Assembly: GCA_022793315.1 (NCBI GenBank)
Contig: JAAWCO010000079.1
Coordinates: 1-32,657, forward strand
Direction of reading: 5' to 3'
DNA from: Clostridiales bacterium
GTDB taxonomy: Bacteria > Bacillota > Clostridia > Oscillospirales > Acutalibacteraceae
Length of the DNA stretch: 32,657 bases
Shown here: in pieces, positions 1 to 9,282 of the stretch
How the letters are laid out: each line of letters opens with the position of its first letter
How positions within the stretch are numbered: position 1 is the stretch's first letter
Notes under the pieces: generated by a model
The model's input: the letters and a program-made list of their open reading frames with translations, nothing else
Databases searched by the model: none
Told to the model about the DNA's origin: nothing
Translations under genes and position numbers: made by a program

Positions 1-1
1 A

Positions 2-1186
2 CCCTCCAGCCCCTTCCCCCAGGTACAGGCCACCAATGTGTGGAAACAGGTGTACAATACGGATATTGTGGTGGATGTGGTGGCGGAAAGTACAGCGACG
101 GAATATCTTTCGACAGCAGTCGCTTCGGGTACCTCTCCCGATATGATTCCTATAGGATTTACCACTTATCCCCTGTGGCCGGCGAGGGGATTGACTGCCA
201 ATCTGGAGGATGAAAAACTGGCTGGATATCTGGATCTGGACAATCCGGTTTTTATTCCGGAGATGATGGAAAAGTTTAGATTCCAGGGGAAGCTGATGGC
301 AGCGGTTACAACCCAACCGGAGCTGGATTATTTAGTTTATAACAAGAGCAAATTTCATCTGGCCGGCGAGACCACTCCGATGGAACACTATAAAAACGGC
401 AACTGGAACTGGTCCCAGTTTGTAAAGACTGCGAAAGCGATGACCAGCGGCGACGATTATGGCTTTACCGGTTGGGGACTCTTCCCATACCAGGCTCCCT
501 ATCCGATGCTGAACCTGAACGACGACGGTACCGTTTCTCTGAACCTTGACGATACCAAGTACATGACATGGATGACCGAGGTTTACAATTTCTATCAGCG
601 TGAAAAGGCGGGACGTCTGGACTATAACCTGCAATCGTGGTCCTCGAATGTTCCACAGGGTACTGATGCGATGGTGTATACCACCCTTTATGGCTTTGAG
701 CGCCTGGTCAAGGTGGCTCAGGAGCTGGAGGGTGATGAGTTTGGTATCGCTCCGACGCCGATCTTTAATCCTGCTGGTGAAACGGAAAGAATCTGGACAG
801 CGAATGTCTGGGCCTATTCCATTTCTTCGGGCGCACTGTGTCCGGAAGCGGCAGCTACCTATATTCGTTTAGAAGCGCTGGTGGCGCAGCAAATTCGGGC
901 AGCTCAGTATAAGTATGGCATTCTGAGCGAGTACATGGATAATTATCTGACCGATGATGAAAAGCAGATGATTCTTGATACCGCTGATGAGGAATGTGTG
1001 GTAGATATGATTCGCGGTATTGGCGACTGCTATGACATTGTTGATTCCCAGATGGTTCCTAAAATTTATTATAACGTTAACGATGCCTCTGTACAGGCGG
1101 AAATCGACGCCGTTAAGCCGCTTCTTCAAGCGGAATTTGACGACTATAACAACGACCTGCGGGACAGAGAAGAGCAACAGGGCTGA
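2..1186 (+). CDS. Extracellular solute-binding protein of a carbohydrate ABC transporter, 5'-truncated by window edge
   Basis: Frame is open from base 2 (PSSPFPQVQATNVWKQVYN...), and motifs such as SGTSPDMIPIGF, NWNWSQFVKTAKAMT and IWTANVWAYSISSGA are typical of family 1 solute-binding proteins. Confidence 0.8.
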   Translation, partial: PSSPFPQVQATNVWKQVYNTDIVVDVVAESTATEYLSTAVASGTSPDMIPIGFTTYPLWPARGLTANLEDEKLAGYLDLDNPVFIPEMMEKFRFQGKLMAAVTTQPELDYLVYNKSKFHLAGETTPMEHYKNGNWNWSQFVKTAKAMTSGDDYGFTGWGLFPYQAPYPMLNLNDDGTVSLNLDDTKYMTWMTEVYNFYQREKAGRLDYNLQSWSSNVPQGTDAMVYTTLYGFERLVKVAQELEGDEFGIAPTPIFNPAGETERIWTANVWAYSISSGALCPEAAATYIRLEALVAQQIRAAQYKYGILSEYMDNYLTDDEKQMILDTADEECVVDMIRGIGDCYDIVDSQMVPKIYYNVNDASVQAEIDAVKPLLQAEFDDYNNDLRDREEQQG

Positions 1187-1949
1187 AAATTCTGTCTCCC
1201 TGCATCATCCGCAGGTAAGGCGAAGATATGGTGATGTGGATCATCCCGATATCCGACAGGTATGGGGATGATTCCTCCGCGTCATTCCATCCTCCTTCCG
1301 AGTTGTCTTGAAACACAGCTCGGATATCATCGTCTTTTGATGGCGAAATTTCAGGTTTGTCAAGGGAACGTGCGGTAATTTGGAGAAAAAGGCGGTAAAA
1401 TTCCGAAGAATCATCAACCTTGTCCCATGATGAGAAACGGTGAAGCCGCCATCCGATTGGAGGCCTGTGAGACGAAGGGAGTCAACACCCCCATTTTGTC
1501 TTTTGGCTGTTTTTCTTCGGTGCCGTGTTTTTTGTCAGGCCTGAAAGAAGGGGAAAAGGGAACCGGCGCTGTCAGGCGGCTGAAATCGTCTCTGCGATTT
1601 TAACAGAAGGAATCGCGGCTTGCGGGCTACTGCTGTTTCCGTAAAGAGGAGCCTGTGCGTAATTTCACGAAATAGCCTGACAGATGCGGCAGGTTGACCA
1701 AAAGCCCCATCTGATGAAAAGAAAATAATGGAGTGGTTTCATATAGCCCAATGAATGTTGATATACTGGTAATCAGAGGGCAAATCCTACATTTTGCTGA
1801 TGCGGCAGGAGGCATGAGCCAAAACCCCAATGGACGAGACGGTCAGGGTACCTGAGCAAGGGCTTTCCTGCAGCAGTGAGGAAGAGGAACGTTGTGAGGA
1901 TTTTTTCACAAACTCCTTACCACTGGGGAATAAAGCGAAATAAGGCCGA

Positions 1950-1978
1950 TTGACGGTAACCGCTTCCTCATATATAAT
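1950..1978 (+). promoter_or_regulatory. Sigma-A-type promoter: TTGACG - 17 nt - TATAAT
   Basis: -35 TTGACG at 1950-1955, -10 TATAAT at 1973-1978, 17 nt spacer. The nearest credible downstream CDS starts at 2545. Confidence 0.7.
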
Positions 1979-2435
1979 ACCTATATAACAAAAATGTCCG
2001 ATCTTTCTCTACAGCAGCAGCCGTCCGGATATTTTACTGCAGAAAGGCGACGATTTTTGCAGAAAACCGGGGTCGGGGCAACACAGCCCAGACAGAAAAA
2101 GCCGATTCTTTTATACTGCATCGGGGCGGTCTGTGAGCTGGACAGCGTGGGCGTCTGCTGCCGCTTTCCTCTTCAGAAGGCGGCAGGGATGAAACGACCA
2201 GGCTGTGGCATATCATCGGACAGTCTGTTTTCCCTGTATATGGCGAAATCCCTGAAGAATCTGTCAGCAAAAGGAGGAGGATGTCGGGCTGTAATGAGAA
2301 GAAGCGGTTCCGCTGACGGAATGCACTGCCGGCCGTTTTTACGGTATGGAAAGATATCGAAACGGATATATGGCAGGCAAGGCGCTTATACACAGAGGAT
2401 CAGGTAACCCCTGGGGTTCGTCTGTGCATGTGTCA

Positions 2436-2450
2436 GGGAAACCGTTTCCC
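2436..2450. promoter_or_regulatory. Palindrome GGGAAAC-C-GTTTCCC, candidate operator (LacI/CcpA-like size)
   Basis: Perfect 7 bp inverted repeat with 1 nt centre, ~95 nt upstream of the 2545 start codon. Confidence 0.35.
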
Positions 2451-2544
2451 CCCGAATTTGTGGTTTTATGTTAGTTTTCTGCTGTGCGTCAGTATGCAGT
2501 TCCTGTCTGGCGCCGGGCAGAGTCAGGAAGGATGAGAGAGCTCC

Positions 2545-5373
2545 ATGACAAAGATCCGCCTATTATCACTCGTCTGTGCGGCGTTTATGCTGTTCTCTGC
2601 GGCTCCGGTAGCCACTATGGCCGCGGAAGATACCGCCACCGGTCAGGAGAGTGGATTGGATTCCGGGGAATCCACGGCCGGGAGCAGCCGCCAGTCAGCG
2701 GACACTGGCCTTGCCTCCTATCAGGAGTATTTACAGGATCATGGTACCGTGGCCTATCCCTCAGGGGTAAAAGCCATATCGCTGCAGGAAACGGAAGCTG
2801 GCGCCGGCGCGGATGGAACGCTGACGCTGAGTTTTGCGGTTTCCGAAAGCGGATATTATCAGCTGCAGTTTGATTATCAGTTTACAGAGAAGGACAGCAA
2901 AAACTGTAAGTATAAGCTGCATGTGGATGGAGCGGCTCCTTTTGAGGAGGCGGAGAAGCTGCAGCTGAGCCGGTTGTGGGTCAATGAAACCGACATTACC
3001 CCCGACCTGCAGGGGAACGATATCAATCCGCCGCAAAAAGAGATTTTGGAGTGGCAGACGGCCTACGTTTTTGATAATGTTGGCCGGTATGCCGATCCGC
3101 TCCTGCTTTATTTTGAAGCGGGCGAGCATACACTGACCTTTGAGCTGGCGACCGAAGCGATCCATCTGCGCAATATTCGGCTTGAGCCGCCTCAGAAAAC
3201 GCCGACCTATGAGGAGTACCAGGAGAAATACAAGAATCAGAACAAGTACAACGGCGATAATATTCTGATCGAGGCAGAAGACGCTCAATTCAAATCGGAA
3301 ATGTACCTGATGGCGCAGAACGATATGTCCAGTCCTACCACCCAGCCTTACAGCCCCTCTAAGATCAAAATGAATACATTTGGCGGAGGGAACTGGAGTT
3401 CAGCTCACGAAAAGGCTACCTGGGAATTTTCAGTGGAGGAAAGCGGTCTTTATCGGATCGCCTTCCGTTACAGACAGAATTTCGGTGAAGGGATTCGGAA
3501 CTGCCGCCGTCTCTACATCAATGGCGAAACTCCCTTTGAAGAGGCGAAGGAGATCAGCTTTACTTACGATGATAATTGGCAATCCCTGATTTTTGACTAT
3601 TATATTTATCTGGAAAAGGGCGCCAACACCCTCACGCTGGAGTCGGTTCTGGGCGAGGCGGAGACCTCCTTTCAGCTGGCGGAGACCGTCCGGGAAATGA
3701 ACGAAATCTATCGTCGGATTATGATGGTGACCGGCAGTGTTCCGGATACGAACCGCGACTATGACCTGGATATCCAGATCCCGGACCTGATTGAACGTCT
3801 TCAGGGCATTGTTGAGGAGCTCAAGGCCCTGTCTGAGAAAATGGTGGCGGGCTATGGCAAGACCAATCAGCTGGCAGCCAAGCTGACAGTGGCCATTATG
3901 CAGACAGAGCAGATGGTGGAGAAGCCGAGGGATATTCCCAAACTTCTGGGCAACTTCAAGAGCAATATCTCAACCATCGGCACTTATATTGATGCTTACC
4001 GTGCAGCGCCGGTAACCTTTGACTGCTTTGAATTTATTGGAGAGAACGGAACCCCGCGCCGTGCCTCAGCCAGCTTTATTCAGAGCCTGGTGCATGGCTT
4101 CCAGCGTTTTGTGGCCTCTTTTACAGAGGATTATACCTCCATCGGTATGACCACAGGCAATGCTTCTACGCTGAAGGTATGGCTTCCGGCAGAGAGTGTC
4201 GGACGCGACCAGGCAAATATTCTGAACCGCCTTGTTACAAACGATTTCACCCCGAAACATGGGGTGGGCGTGTCGGTGGAGCTGGTTAACGGCGCGATTA
4301 TCGAGTCCACGCTGGCGGGAAAAGGACCGGATATCGCGCTGACGAGAGGCGATACCGATCCCGTCAACTTTGCCATGCGCGGTGCGCTGGTGGATCTATC
4401 CAAATTTTCCGACTTTGAAGAGGTAGAGGCTCAGTTTGCCAAGGGGGCTTTGACGCCTTTCCAGTATAAGGGAGGGGTGTACGGCCTGCCGGAGCGCATG
4501 ACCTTTGAGATGATGTTCTGCCGCACCGATATTCTGGAGGAGCTGAACATTGAACCGCCCAAAACCTGGGATGATATGATCAAGCTGGTTTATCCGGTGC
4601 TCAGCCGCAACAATATGGAGATTGGTATCGGCAACCTGACCAAGGTCGCCAATATGAACGCCTCTAACATCTTCACCAATCTGCTGTATCAGAAGGGCGG
4701 ACAAATCTATAATGATGAGCTGACCAAGACCGCGCTGGATACGACGATTGCTTATGAGGCTTTCTCCGAGGCATCCGCCATGTACCGCGATTACCTTTTC
4801 CCAACTGAGTACAGCGATTTGAGCCGCTTCCGCACGGGCGAGATGCCCATTCTGATTGCCGCTTATACACAGTATAACGCGTATAACTATTCTCTGCCGG
4901 AGCTGGAAGGTATGTGGCAGATGTATCCGATTCCCGGTGTGGAAAAAGAGGATGGAACCATTGATATCAGCCAGGCAACGACCCTGTCGGCCAGTGTGAT
5001 GTTTGCCAACTGCAAGGATCAGGAGGCCGGCTGGAAATTCCTGAAATGGTGGGCCAGCGCCGATACTCAGACCTCCTTCGGACTGGAAATCGAAGCGATT
5101 CAGGGCGCAGCCGGGCGGTACAATACAGCCAATATGGGCGCCATATCCCGCCTTCCGTGGGACGAGGAGCAGCTTCAGCCGATGATGGAGCAGCTGGAAT
5201 GGGCAGAATTTATTCCGCAGCTGCCGGGCAGCTATTTCACCTCCCGTGCGATTAACAGCGCCTTTGTCACGACTGTTCAGAACAATAAGAATCCGTCTCA
5301 GCAAATTCTCTACTGGAGCGAGCAGATTGATCGAGAGATTGCCCGCAAGCAGGAAGAATTTAAAGATAAGTAA
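2545..5373 (+). CDS. Large extracellular solute-binding protein with two tandem N-terminal CBM-like beta-sandwich repeats (942 aa)
   Basis: Signal peptide MTKIRLLSLVCAAFMLFSAAPVATMAAEDT. Two related repeats (GYYQLQFDYQFTEKDSKNCKYKLHVDGAAPFEEAEKL and GLYRIAFRYRQNFGEGIRNCRRLYINGETPFEEAKEI). The C-terminal half is a solute-binding domain (LKVWLPAES..., GKGPDIALTRGDTDPVNFAMRGALVDL...). Confidence 0.85.
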   Translation: MTKIRLLSLVCAAFMLFSAAPVATMAAEDTATGQESGLDSGESTAGSSRQSADTGLASYQEYLQDHGTVAYPSGVKAISLQETEAGAGADGTLTLSFAVSESGYYQLQFDYQFTEKDSKNCKYKLHVDGAAPFEEAEKLQLSRLWVNETDITPDLQGNDINPPQKEILEWQTAYVFDNVGRYADPLLLYFEAGEHTLTFELATEAIHLRNIRLEPPQKTPTYEEYQEKYKNQNKYNGDNILIEAEDAQFKSEMYLMAQNDMSSPTTQPYSPSKIKMNTFGGGNWSSAHEKATWEFSVEESGLYRIAFRYRQNFGEGIRNCRRLYINGETPFEEAKEISFTYDDNWQSLIFDYYIYLEKGANTLTLESVLGEAETSFQLAETVREMNEIYRRIMMVTGSVPDTNRDYDLDIQIPDLIERLQGIVEELKALSEKMVAGYGKTNQLAAKLTVAIMQTEQMVEKPRDIPKLLGNFKSNISTIGTYIDAYRAAPVTFDCFEFIGENGTPRRASASFIQSLVHGFQRFVASFTEDYTSIGMTTGNASTLKVWLPAESVGRDQANILNRLVTNDFTPKHGVGVSVELVNGAIIESTLAGKGPDIALTRGDTDPVNFAMRGALVDLSKFSDFEEVEAQFAKGALTPFQYKGGVYGLPERMTFEMMFCRTDILEELNIEPPKTWDDMIKLVYPVLSRNNMEIGIGNLTKVANMNASNIFTNLLYQKGGQIYNDELTKTALDTTIAYEAFSEASAMYRDYLFPTEYSDLSRFRTGEMPILIAAYTQYNAYNYSLPELEGMWQMYPIPGVEKEDGTIDISQATTLSASVMFANCKDQEAGWKFLKWWASADTQTSFGLEIEAIQGAAGRYNTANMGAISRLPWDEEQLQPMMEQLEWAEFIPQLPGSYFTSRAINSAFVTTVQNNKNPSQQILYWSEQIDREIARKQEEFKDK

Positions 5374-5386
5374 GGGGGGTAAGCCG

Positions 5387-6289
5387 ATGGCTATCAAGAA
5401 CGAGCATTCTCTTGGAAGAAGAATCCGCAAAAGCGCTGTCTCTTATGCAATGATGGCTCCCTTCATGCTTTTCTTCTTTGTGTTTATTGTACTTCCCGTT
5501 CTGTCGGCTATTGTATTGAGCTTTACCGATTTTAACATGCTGCAGTCACCACATGTGGTGTGGTTTGCCAACTATCAGCGTTTGTTTACAGCAGACTCGG
5601 TATTTCTGACTGCTTTAAAAAATACATTGATTTTGGCTATTATCTGCGGACCGGCCGGCTATCTGTTCGCCTTCCTCATGGCCTGGCTGATCAATGAGAT
5701 GCCGCGCAAGCTCCGTGTACTGCTGACGGTTATTTTCTATGCGCCTTCGGTTTCAGGCAATGTCTATTTTATCTGGACCTACCTGTTCTCCGGTGACTCA
5801 TACGGAATCGTCAACGGTTGGCTGATGGAGCTGGGACTGATTCAGTCCCCGATTTTGTGGATGACGAATCCGCAGTACAACCTGACGATCATTATTGTGA
5901 TTCAGCTGTGGCTGTCTCTGGGTGTCAGCTTTCTTTCCTTTATTGCCGGCCTCCAGGGGATTGATAAGTCCCAGTATGAAGCGGGAGCGATCGACGGTGT
6001 CAAAAACCGTTTTCAGGAGCTGTGGTATATCACCGTTCCCAACATGAAAAGCATGCTGCTTTTCGGTGCTGTCATGCAGATTGCCGGTGTTTTCGGTATC
6101 GGTGATATTACCACGGCGCTGGGCGGCGGCTTTAATTCGGTCAACTATTCGACCCTGACCATTCTGAACCACATTCAGGACTATGGCAGCGTCCGATATG
6201 AGATGGGATATGCCTGCTGTATCGCGGTGATTCTGTTTATCATGATCGTATTGACCAAGAAGCTGATATTCCGGCTCTTGAAATGGTAG
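5387..6289 (+). CDS. Sugar ABC transporter permease (MalF/UgpA-type)
   Basis: ATG at 5387 after GGGGGG RBS. Six TM-like segments; EAGAIDGVKNRFQELWYITVPNMK matches the EAA permease motif. The upstream part of the listed ORF overlaps the solute-binding protein CDS in another frame. Confidence 0.9.
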   Translation: MAIKNEHSLGRRIRKSAVSYAMMAPFMLFFFVFIVLPVLSAIVLSFTDFNMLQSPHVVWFANYQRLFTADSVFLTALKNTLILAIICGPAGYLFAFLMAWLINEMPRKLRVLLTVIFYAPSVSGNVYFIWTYLFSGDSYGIVNGWLMELGLIQSPILWMTNPQYNLTIIIVIQLWLSLGVSFLSFIAGLQGIDKSQYEAGAIDGVKNRFQELWYITVPNMKSMLLFGAVMQIAGVFGIGDITTALGGGFNSVNYSTLTILNHIQDYGSVRYEMGYACCIAVILFIMIVLTKKLIFRLLKW

Positions 6290-6308
6290 TAGGGGAGGGG
6301 TGAGTGAA

Positions 6309-7157
6309 ATGAAACTGAGAAAAGAAAGGCGCTCTATTTTCGGCACAGTCTTTTTGGCGCTGCTGTTGATTTTGTTCGCTGTGTTTATGGCGCTTCCGGT
6401 TGTTTACATGCTTTCCTCCTCGCTCAAGCCCCCGGAGGAATTCTTCCTGTTCCCTCCGCCCATTTTCCCCAAATCCCCAACCTTCGACAACTTCAAGGAT
6501 TTGGGATACAGTCTTTCCAATGCCTGGATCCCCTTTGAGCGGTATCTGTTCAACAGTATTCTGCTTTCGGTATCGTCCACTTTATTGTATGTCGCGATTG
6601 CTTCAATGGCGGCATACCCGCTGGCTAAACATCAGTTCCCCGGCAAGGCGGCGATGAATTCCGTGATCACGCTGGCTCTGATGTTTACGGCGGCCGTGCT
6701 GGCGCTGCCCCAGTATATGATCCTTTCTCTGCTGGGCTGGATTGATACCTATCTGGCGATTTTGGCCCCGACGCTGGCGGGAACGATGGGTGTTTTCCTG
6801 TGTGTACAGTTTTTGGAGACCATCCCCAACTCGGTGCTGGAATCCGGTCGTATGGATGGAGCGAGCGAGTTTCGTGTCTGGTGGAGCATTGTGCTTCCCA
6901 ACATTAAGCCGGCCCTGTTCACCATGATCATTTTCCAGTTCCAGGGCGCATGGAATGCTACCGGCGGCGGCCTCATTTATACAGAGGCACTCAAGACACT
7001 GCCTGCGGCTATGACACAGATTGCCTCTGCGGGTATCGCACGTGCAGGTGTCGGCTCGGCTTCCGCCTTTATTTTGATGATTCCGCCGGTGCTGGTCCTT
7101 ATTCTGTCTCAGTCGAACGTATTTGAAACAATGGCTCACTCGGGCATTAAGGATTAA
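6309..7157 (+). CDS. Carbohydrate ABC transporter permease (MalG/UgpE-type)
   Basis: ESGRMDGASEFRVWWSIVLPNIKPAL matches the EAA loop. Multiple TM segments. ATG at 6309 follows AGGGGAGGGGTGAG; GTG 6300 is an alternative. Confidence 0.9.
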   Translation: MKLRKERRSIFGTVFLALLLILFAVFMALPVVYMLSSSLKPPEEFFLFPPPIFPKSPTFDNFKDLGYSLSNAWIPFERYLFNSILLSVSSTLLYVAIASMAAYPLAKHQFPGKAAMNSVITLALMFTAAVLALPQYMILSLLGWIDTYLAILAPTLAGTMGVFLCVQFLETIPNSVLESGRMDGASEFRVWWSIVLPNIKPALFTMIIFQFQGAWNATGGGLIYTEALKTLPAAMTQIASAGIARAGVGSASAFILMIPPVLVLILSQSNVFETMAHSGIKD

Positions 7158-7165
7158 GGGGTGTT

Positions 7166-9271
7166 ATGGTGAAAAAAGTACTTGCGATAATTACCCTGAC
7201 CATGATCCTGATATCGGCTTTGTGTGTCCCAGCCCTTGCGGAGGGGACCGGCAAGTCCTATGTTTACGATAACATGGGGAATGCTACCGAGATTCCCGAT
7301 CCTTATCGGGTCAGGAATACCATCAGTGATCTGAAGCTCAATTCTCCGGTAGATATGTGCCTGCGCGATGATCTTCTGTACATATTGGATTCCCAGGCTA
7401 TTGAAGGAGAAAAAAACGAGGTCTGTCAGGCCCGCATTGTGGTAGTAGACCGGGATTATCATCTGGTTCGGGAATTCACCTTCCGAAAGGGAGAGGATGC
7501 TTGGAGATTCAAGCGTCCTTCCGGTATCTGGGTAGACAAGGATCTGACTGTCTATATTGCCGACCGTGATGACAATCGGGTGGTTCTGGCGGATATTGAG
7601 GGCAATTATCTGAACGATTTTGGCAAACCTGATTCCGACCTGATGACACAAAGCAGCTCGGAATATTATCCCACGAAAGTGCTGACCGACGATCTGGGTA
7701 TTATCTACATCATGGTAGAAAACGAATACCGCGGCGTCGTGACGCTGAACAGAGACGGCGATTTCATGGGCTACTTCGGCGCCAACAATGTCACCCTCAC
7801 AGGGGACATTCTGACCAATCTGTTCTGGCGTCGCTTCATGACGGAGGCTCAGCTGCAGCGTATGCAGAAAATTCTGCCGACCGAGTATACCAACTTTGCT
7901 ATTGACGATGCCGGCTTTATCTACTGCTCGCGCGGACCGACCGCGGATATGAAGGAAATGATCCGCAAAATCAACTGTAAGAGCAAGAACGTCCTGGCCA
8001 ATACAGACGGCAGTTTTGGAGACAAAGGCCTGTCGCAGGTGCGTGGACTGACCAAAAGGACGCGTTTTTCCGCGATTACGGTGGATGAAAAGGGCTTTAT
8101 CTCCGTGCTGGATTCCACCTGGAACCGCATTTTCCAGTATACTCCCGAAGGCCATCTGATGTTTATCTTTGGCGGTCAGGGCAACCAGGACGGCACCTTC
8201 CAGGCGCCGGCGGATGTGGAGAGCTGGGGAGATGATCTGCTGGTTCTCGACAGCGATTTTGCGACGCTGACGGTGTTTGAACCCACTACCTTTGGCGCCA
8301 ATGTCCGTCAGGGAGAGTATCTCTATACCAAGGGGGAGTACACCGCTTCGCTGGAGCCCTGGGAGGCGGTCAAGACCGAATGCATGAACTACCTGTTTGC
8401 CTATACCGGCATCGGGCAGGCCCAATACATGCAGAAAGACTATAAAAACGCCATGGCCAATTTCAAGCTGGCTGGCGACCAGAGCGGTTATTCCTCCGCC
8501 TTCCAGATGTATCGGGGCGAGGTGACGGGAAAGCTGTTTGTTCCCGTGTTTCTCCTGCTTCTGAGTCTGATTGTGCTGCTTCTGGTGCTCAATATGCTGA
8601 AAAAGAAGGGCATCATCAAGCACAAAAAACTGGTGCTGGATCAATCGGGTAAGTTTAAATACGCCGTTCATACGCTGTTCCATCCGATTGACGGCTATCA
8701 GGAGATGCGCTACAACAGGAAATATTCCATGCCGCTGGCACTGATTTTTGTCTTCCTTTATTTCTTTACCGATGTACTGATTGCACTCAATGCCGGCTTT
8801 ATCTTCAACGGCCTTTCCGCTGCACAGTATAATATTTTTATCACCCTGCTGATGGATGTGGGTGTCATCGCCCTGTTTGCCCTGGCAAACTGGCTGATGT
8901 CCACCTTCTTTGAGGGCAAGGGCCGGCTGAAGGAAGTATGGATTTATCTGTGCTATGCGACCATGCCGATGATTGTTCATAATGTGCTGTACCTCATCCT
9001 GTCGAATGTGCTGACGCAGGAGGAAGGCGTGTTCCTGACCTATATGCGGATTATTTTCCTGGCGTGGATGCTGCTGATGGGCCTGTTTGCCCTGCAGGGT
9101 CTGCACATGTATAATTTCCGCCGGAATATCCTTTCCATCATTTGTACGGTACTGGCCATGCTGGTCGTTCTGTTTATCGTCTTCCTGATGTTCAACCTGT
9201 TTATTCAGTTCTTCTCCTTCCTGGAGACCGTCTTTACCGAAGCGATGTACAGAATTGTCGTCGGATTTTAG
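7166..9271 (+). CDS. Secreted-then-membrane protein: NHL-type beta-propeller, short TPR-like segment, C-terminal Yip1-like membrane domain
   Basis: Signal peptide MVKKVLAIITLTMILISALCVPALAEG. Propeller repeats (RPSGIWVDKDLTVYIADRDDNRVVLAD; PADVESWGDDLLVLDSDFATLTVF). TPR-like GIGQAQYMQKDYKNAMANFKLAGD. Then several TM helices after LFHPIDGYQEMRYNRKYS. Confidence 0.8.
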   Translation: MVKKVLAIITLTMILISALCVPALAEGTGKSYVYDNMGNATEIPDPYRVRNTISDLKLNSPVDMCLRDDLLYILDSQAIEGEKNEVCQARIVVVDRDYHLVREFTFRKGEDAWRFKRPSGIWVDKDLTVYIADRDDNRVVLADIEGNYLNDFGKPDSDLMTQSSSEYYPTKVLTDDLGIIYIMVENEYRGVVTLNRDGDFMGYFGANNVTLTGDILTNLFWRRFMTEAQLQRMQKILPTEYTNFAIDDAGFIYCSRGPTADMKEMIRKINCKSKNVLANTDGSFGDKGLSQVRGLTKRTRFSAITVDEKGFISVLDSTWNRIFQYTPEGHLMFIFGGQGNQDGTFQAPADVESWGDDLLVLDSDFATLTVFEPTTFGANVRQGEYLYTKGEYTASLEPWEAVKTECMNYLFAYTGIGQAQYMQKDYKNAMANFKLAGDQSGYSSAFQMYRGEVTGKLFVPVFLLLLSLIVLLLVLNMLKKKGIIKHKKLVLDQSGKFKYAVHTLFHPIDGYQEMRYNRKYSMPLALIFVFLYFFTDVLIALNAGFIFNGLSAAQYNIFITLLMDVGVIALFALANWLMSTFFEGKGRLKEVWIYLCYATMPMIVHNVLYLILSNVLTQEEGVFLTYMRIIFLAWMLLMGLFALQGLHMYNFRRNILSIICTVLAMLVVLFIVFLMFNLFIQFFSFLETVFTEAMYRIVVGF

Positions 9272-9282
9272 GAGGAATTACT

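Noticed and set aside
1994-2407. 137 aa + ORF in the leader region
   Set aside because: No domain-like pattern, Cys/Arg-rich irregular composition and no good RBS, so treated as noncoding leader.
7154-9106. 650 aa minus-strand ORF antisense to the NHL/Yip1 gene
   Set aside because: Same codon-bias artefact; no recognisable domain or RBS.
9142-9282. N-terminal extension of the DUF5696 ORF (MYGTGHAGRS...)
   Set aside because: Overlaps the NHL/Yip1 CDS out of frame; the TTG at 9283 after GGAGGA yields a clean signal peptide.
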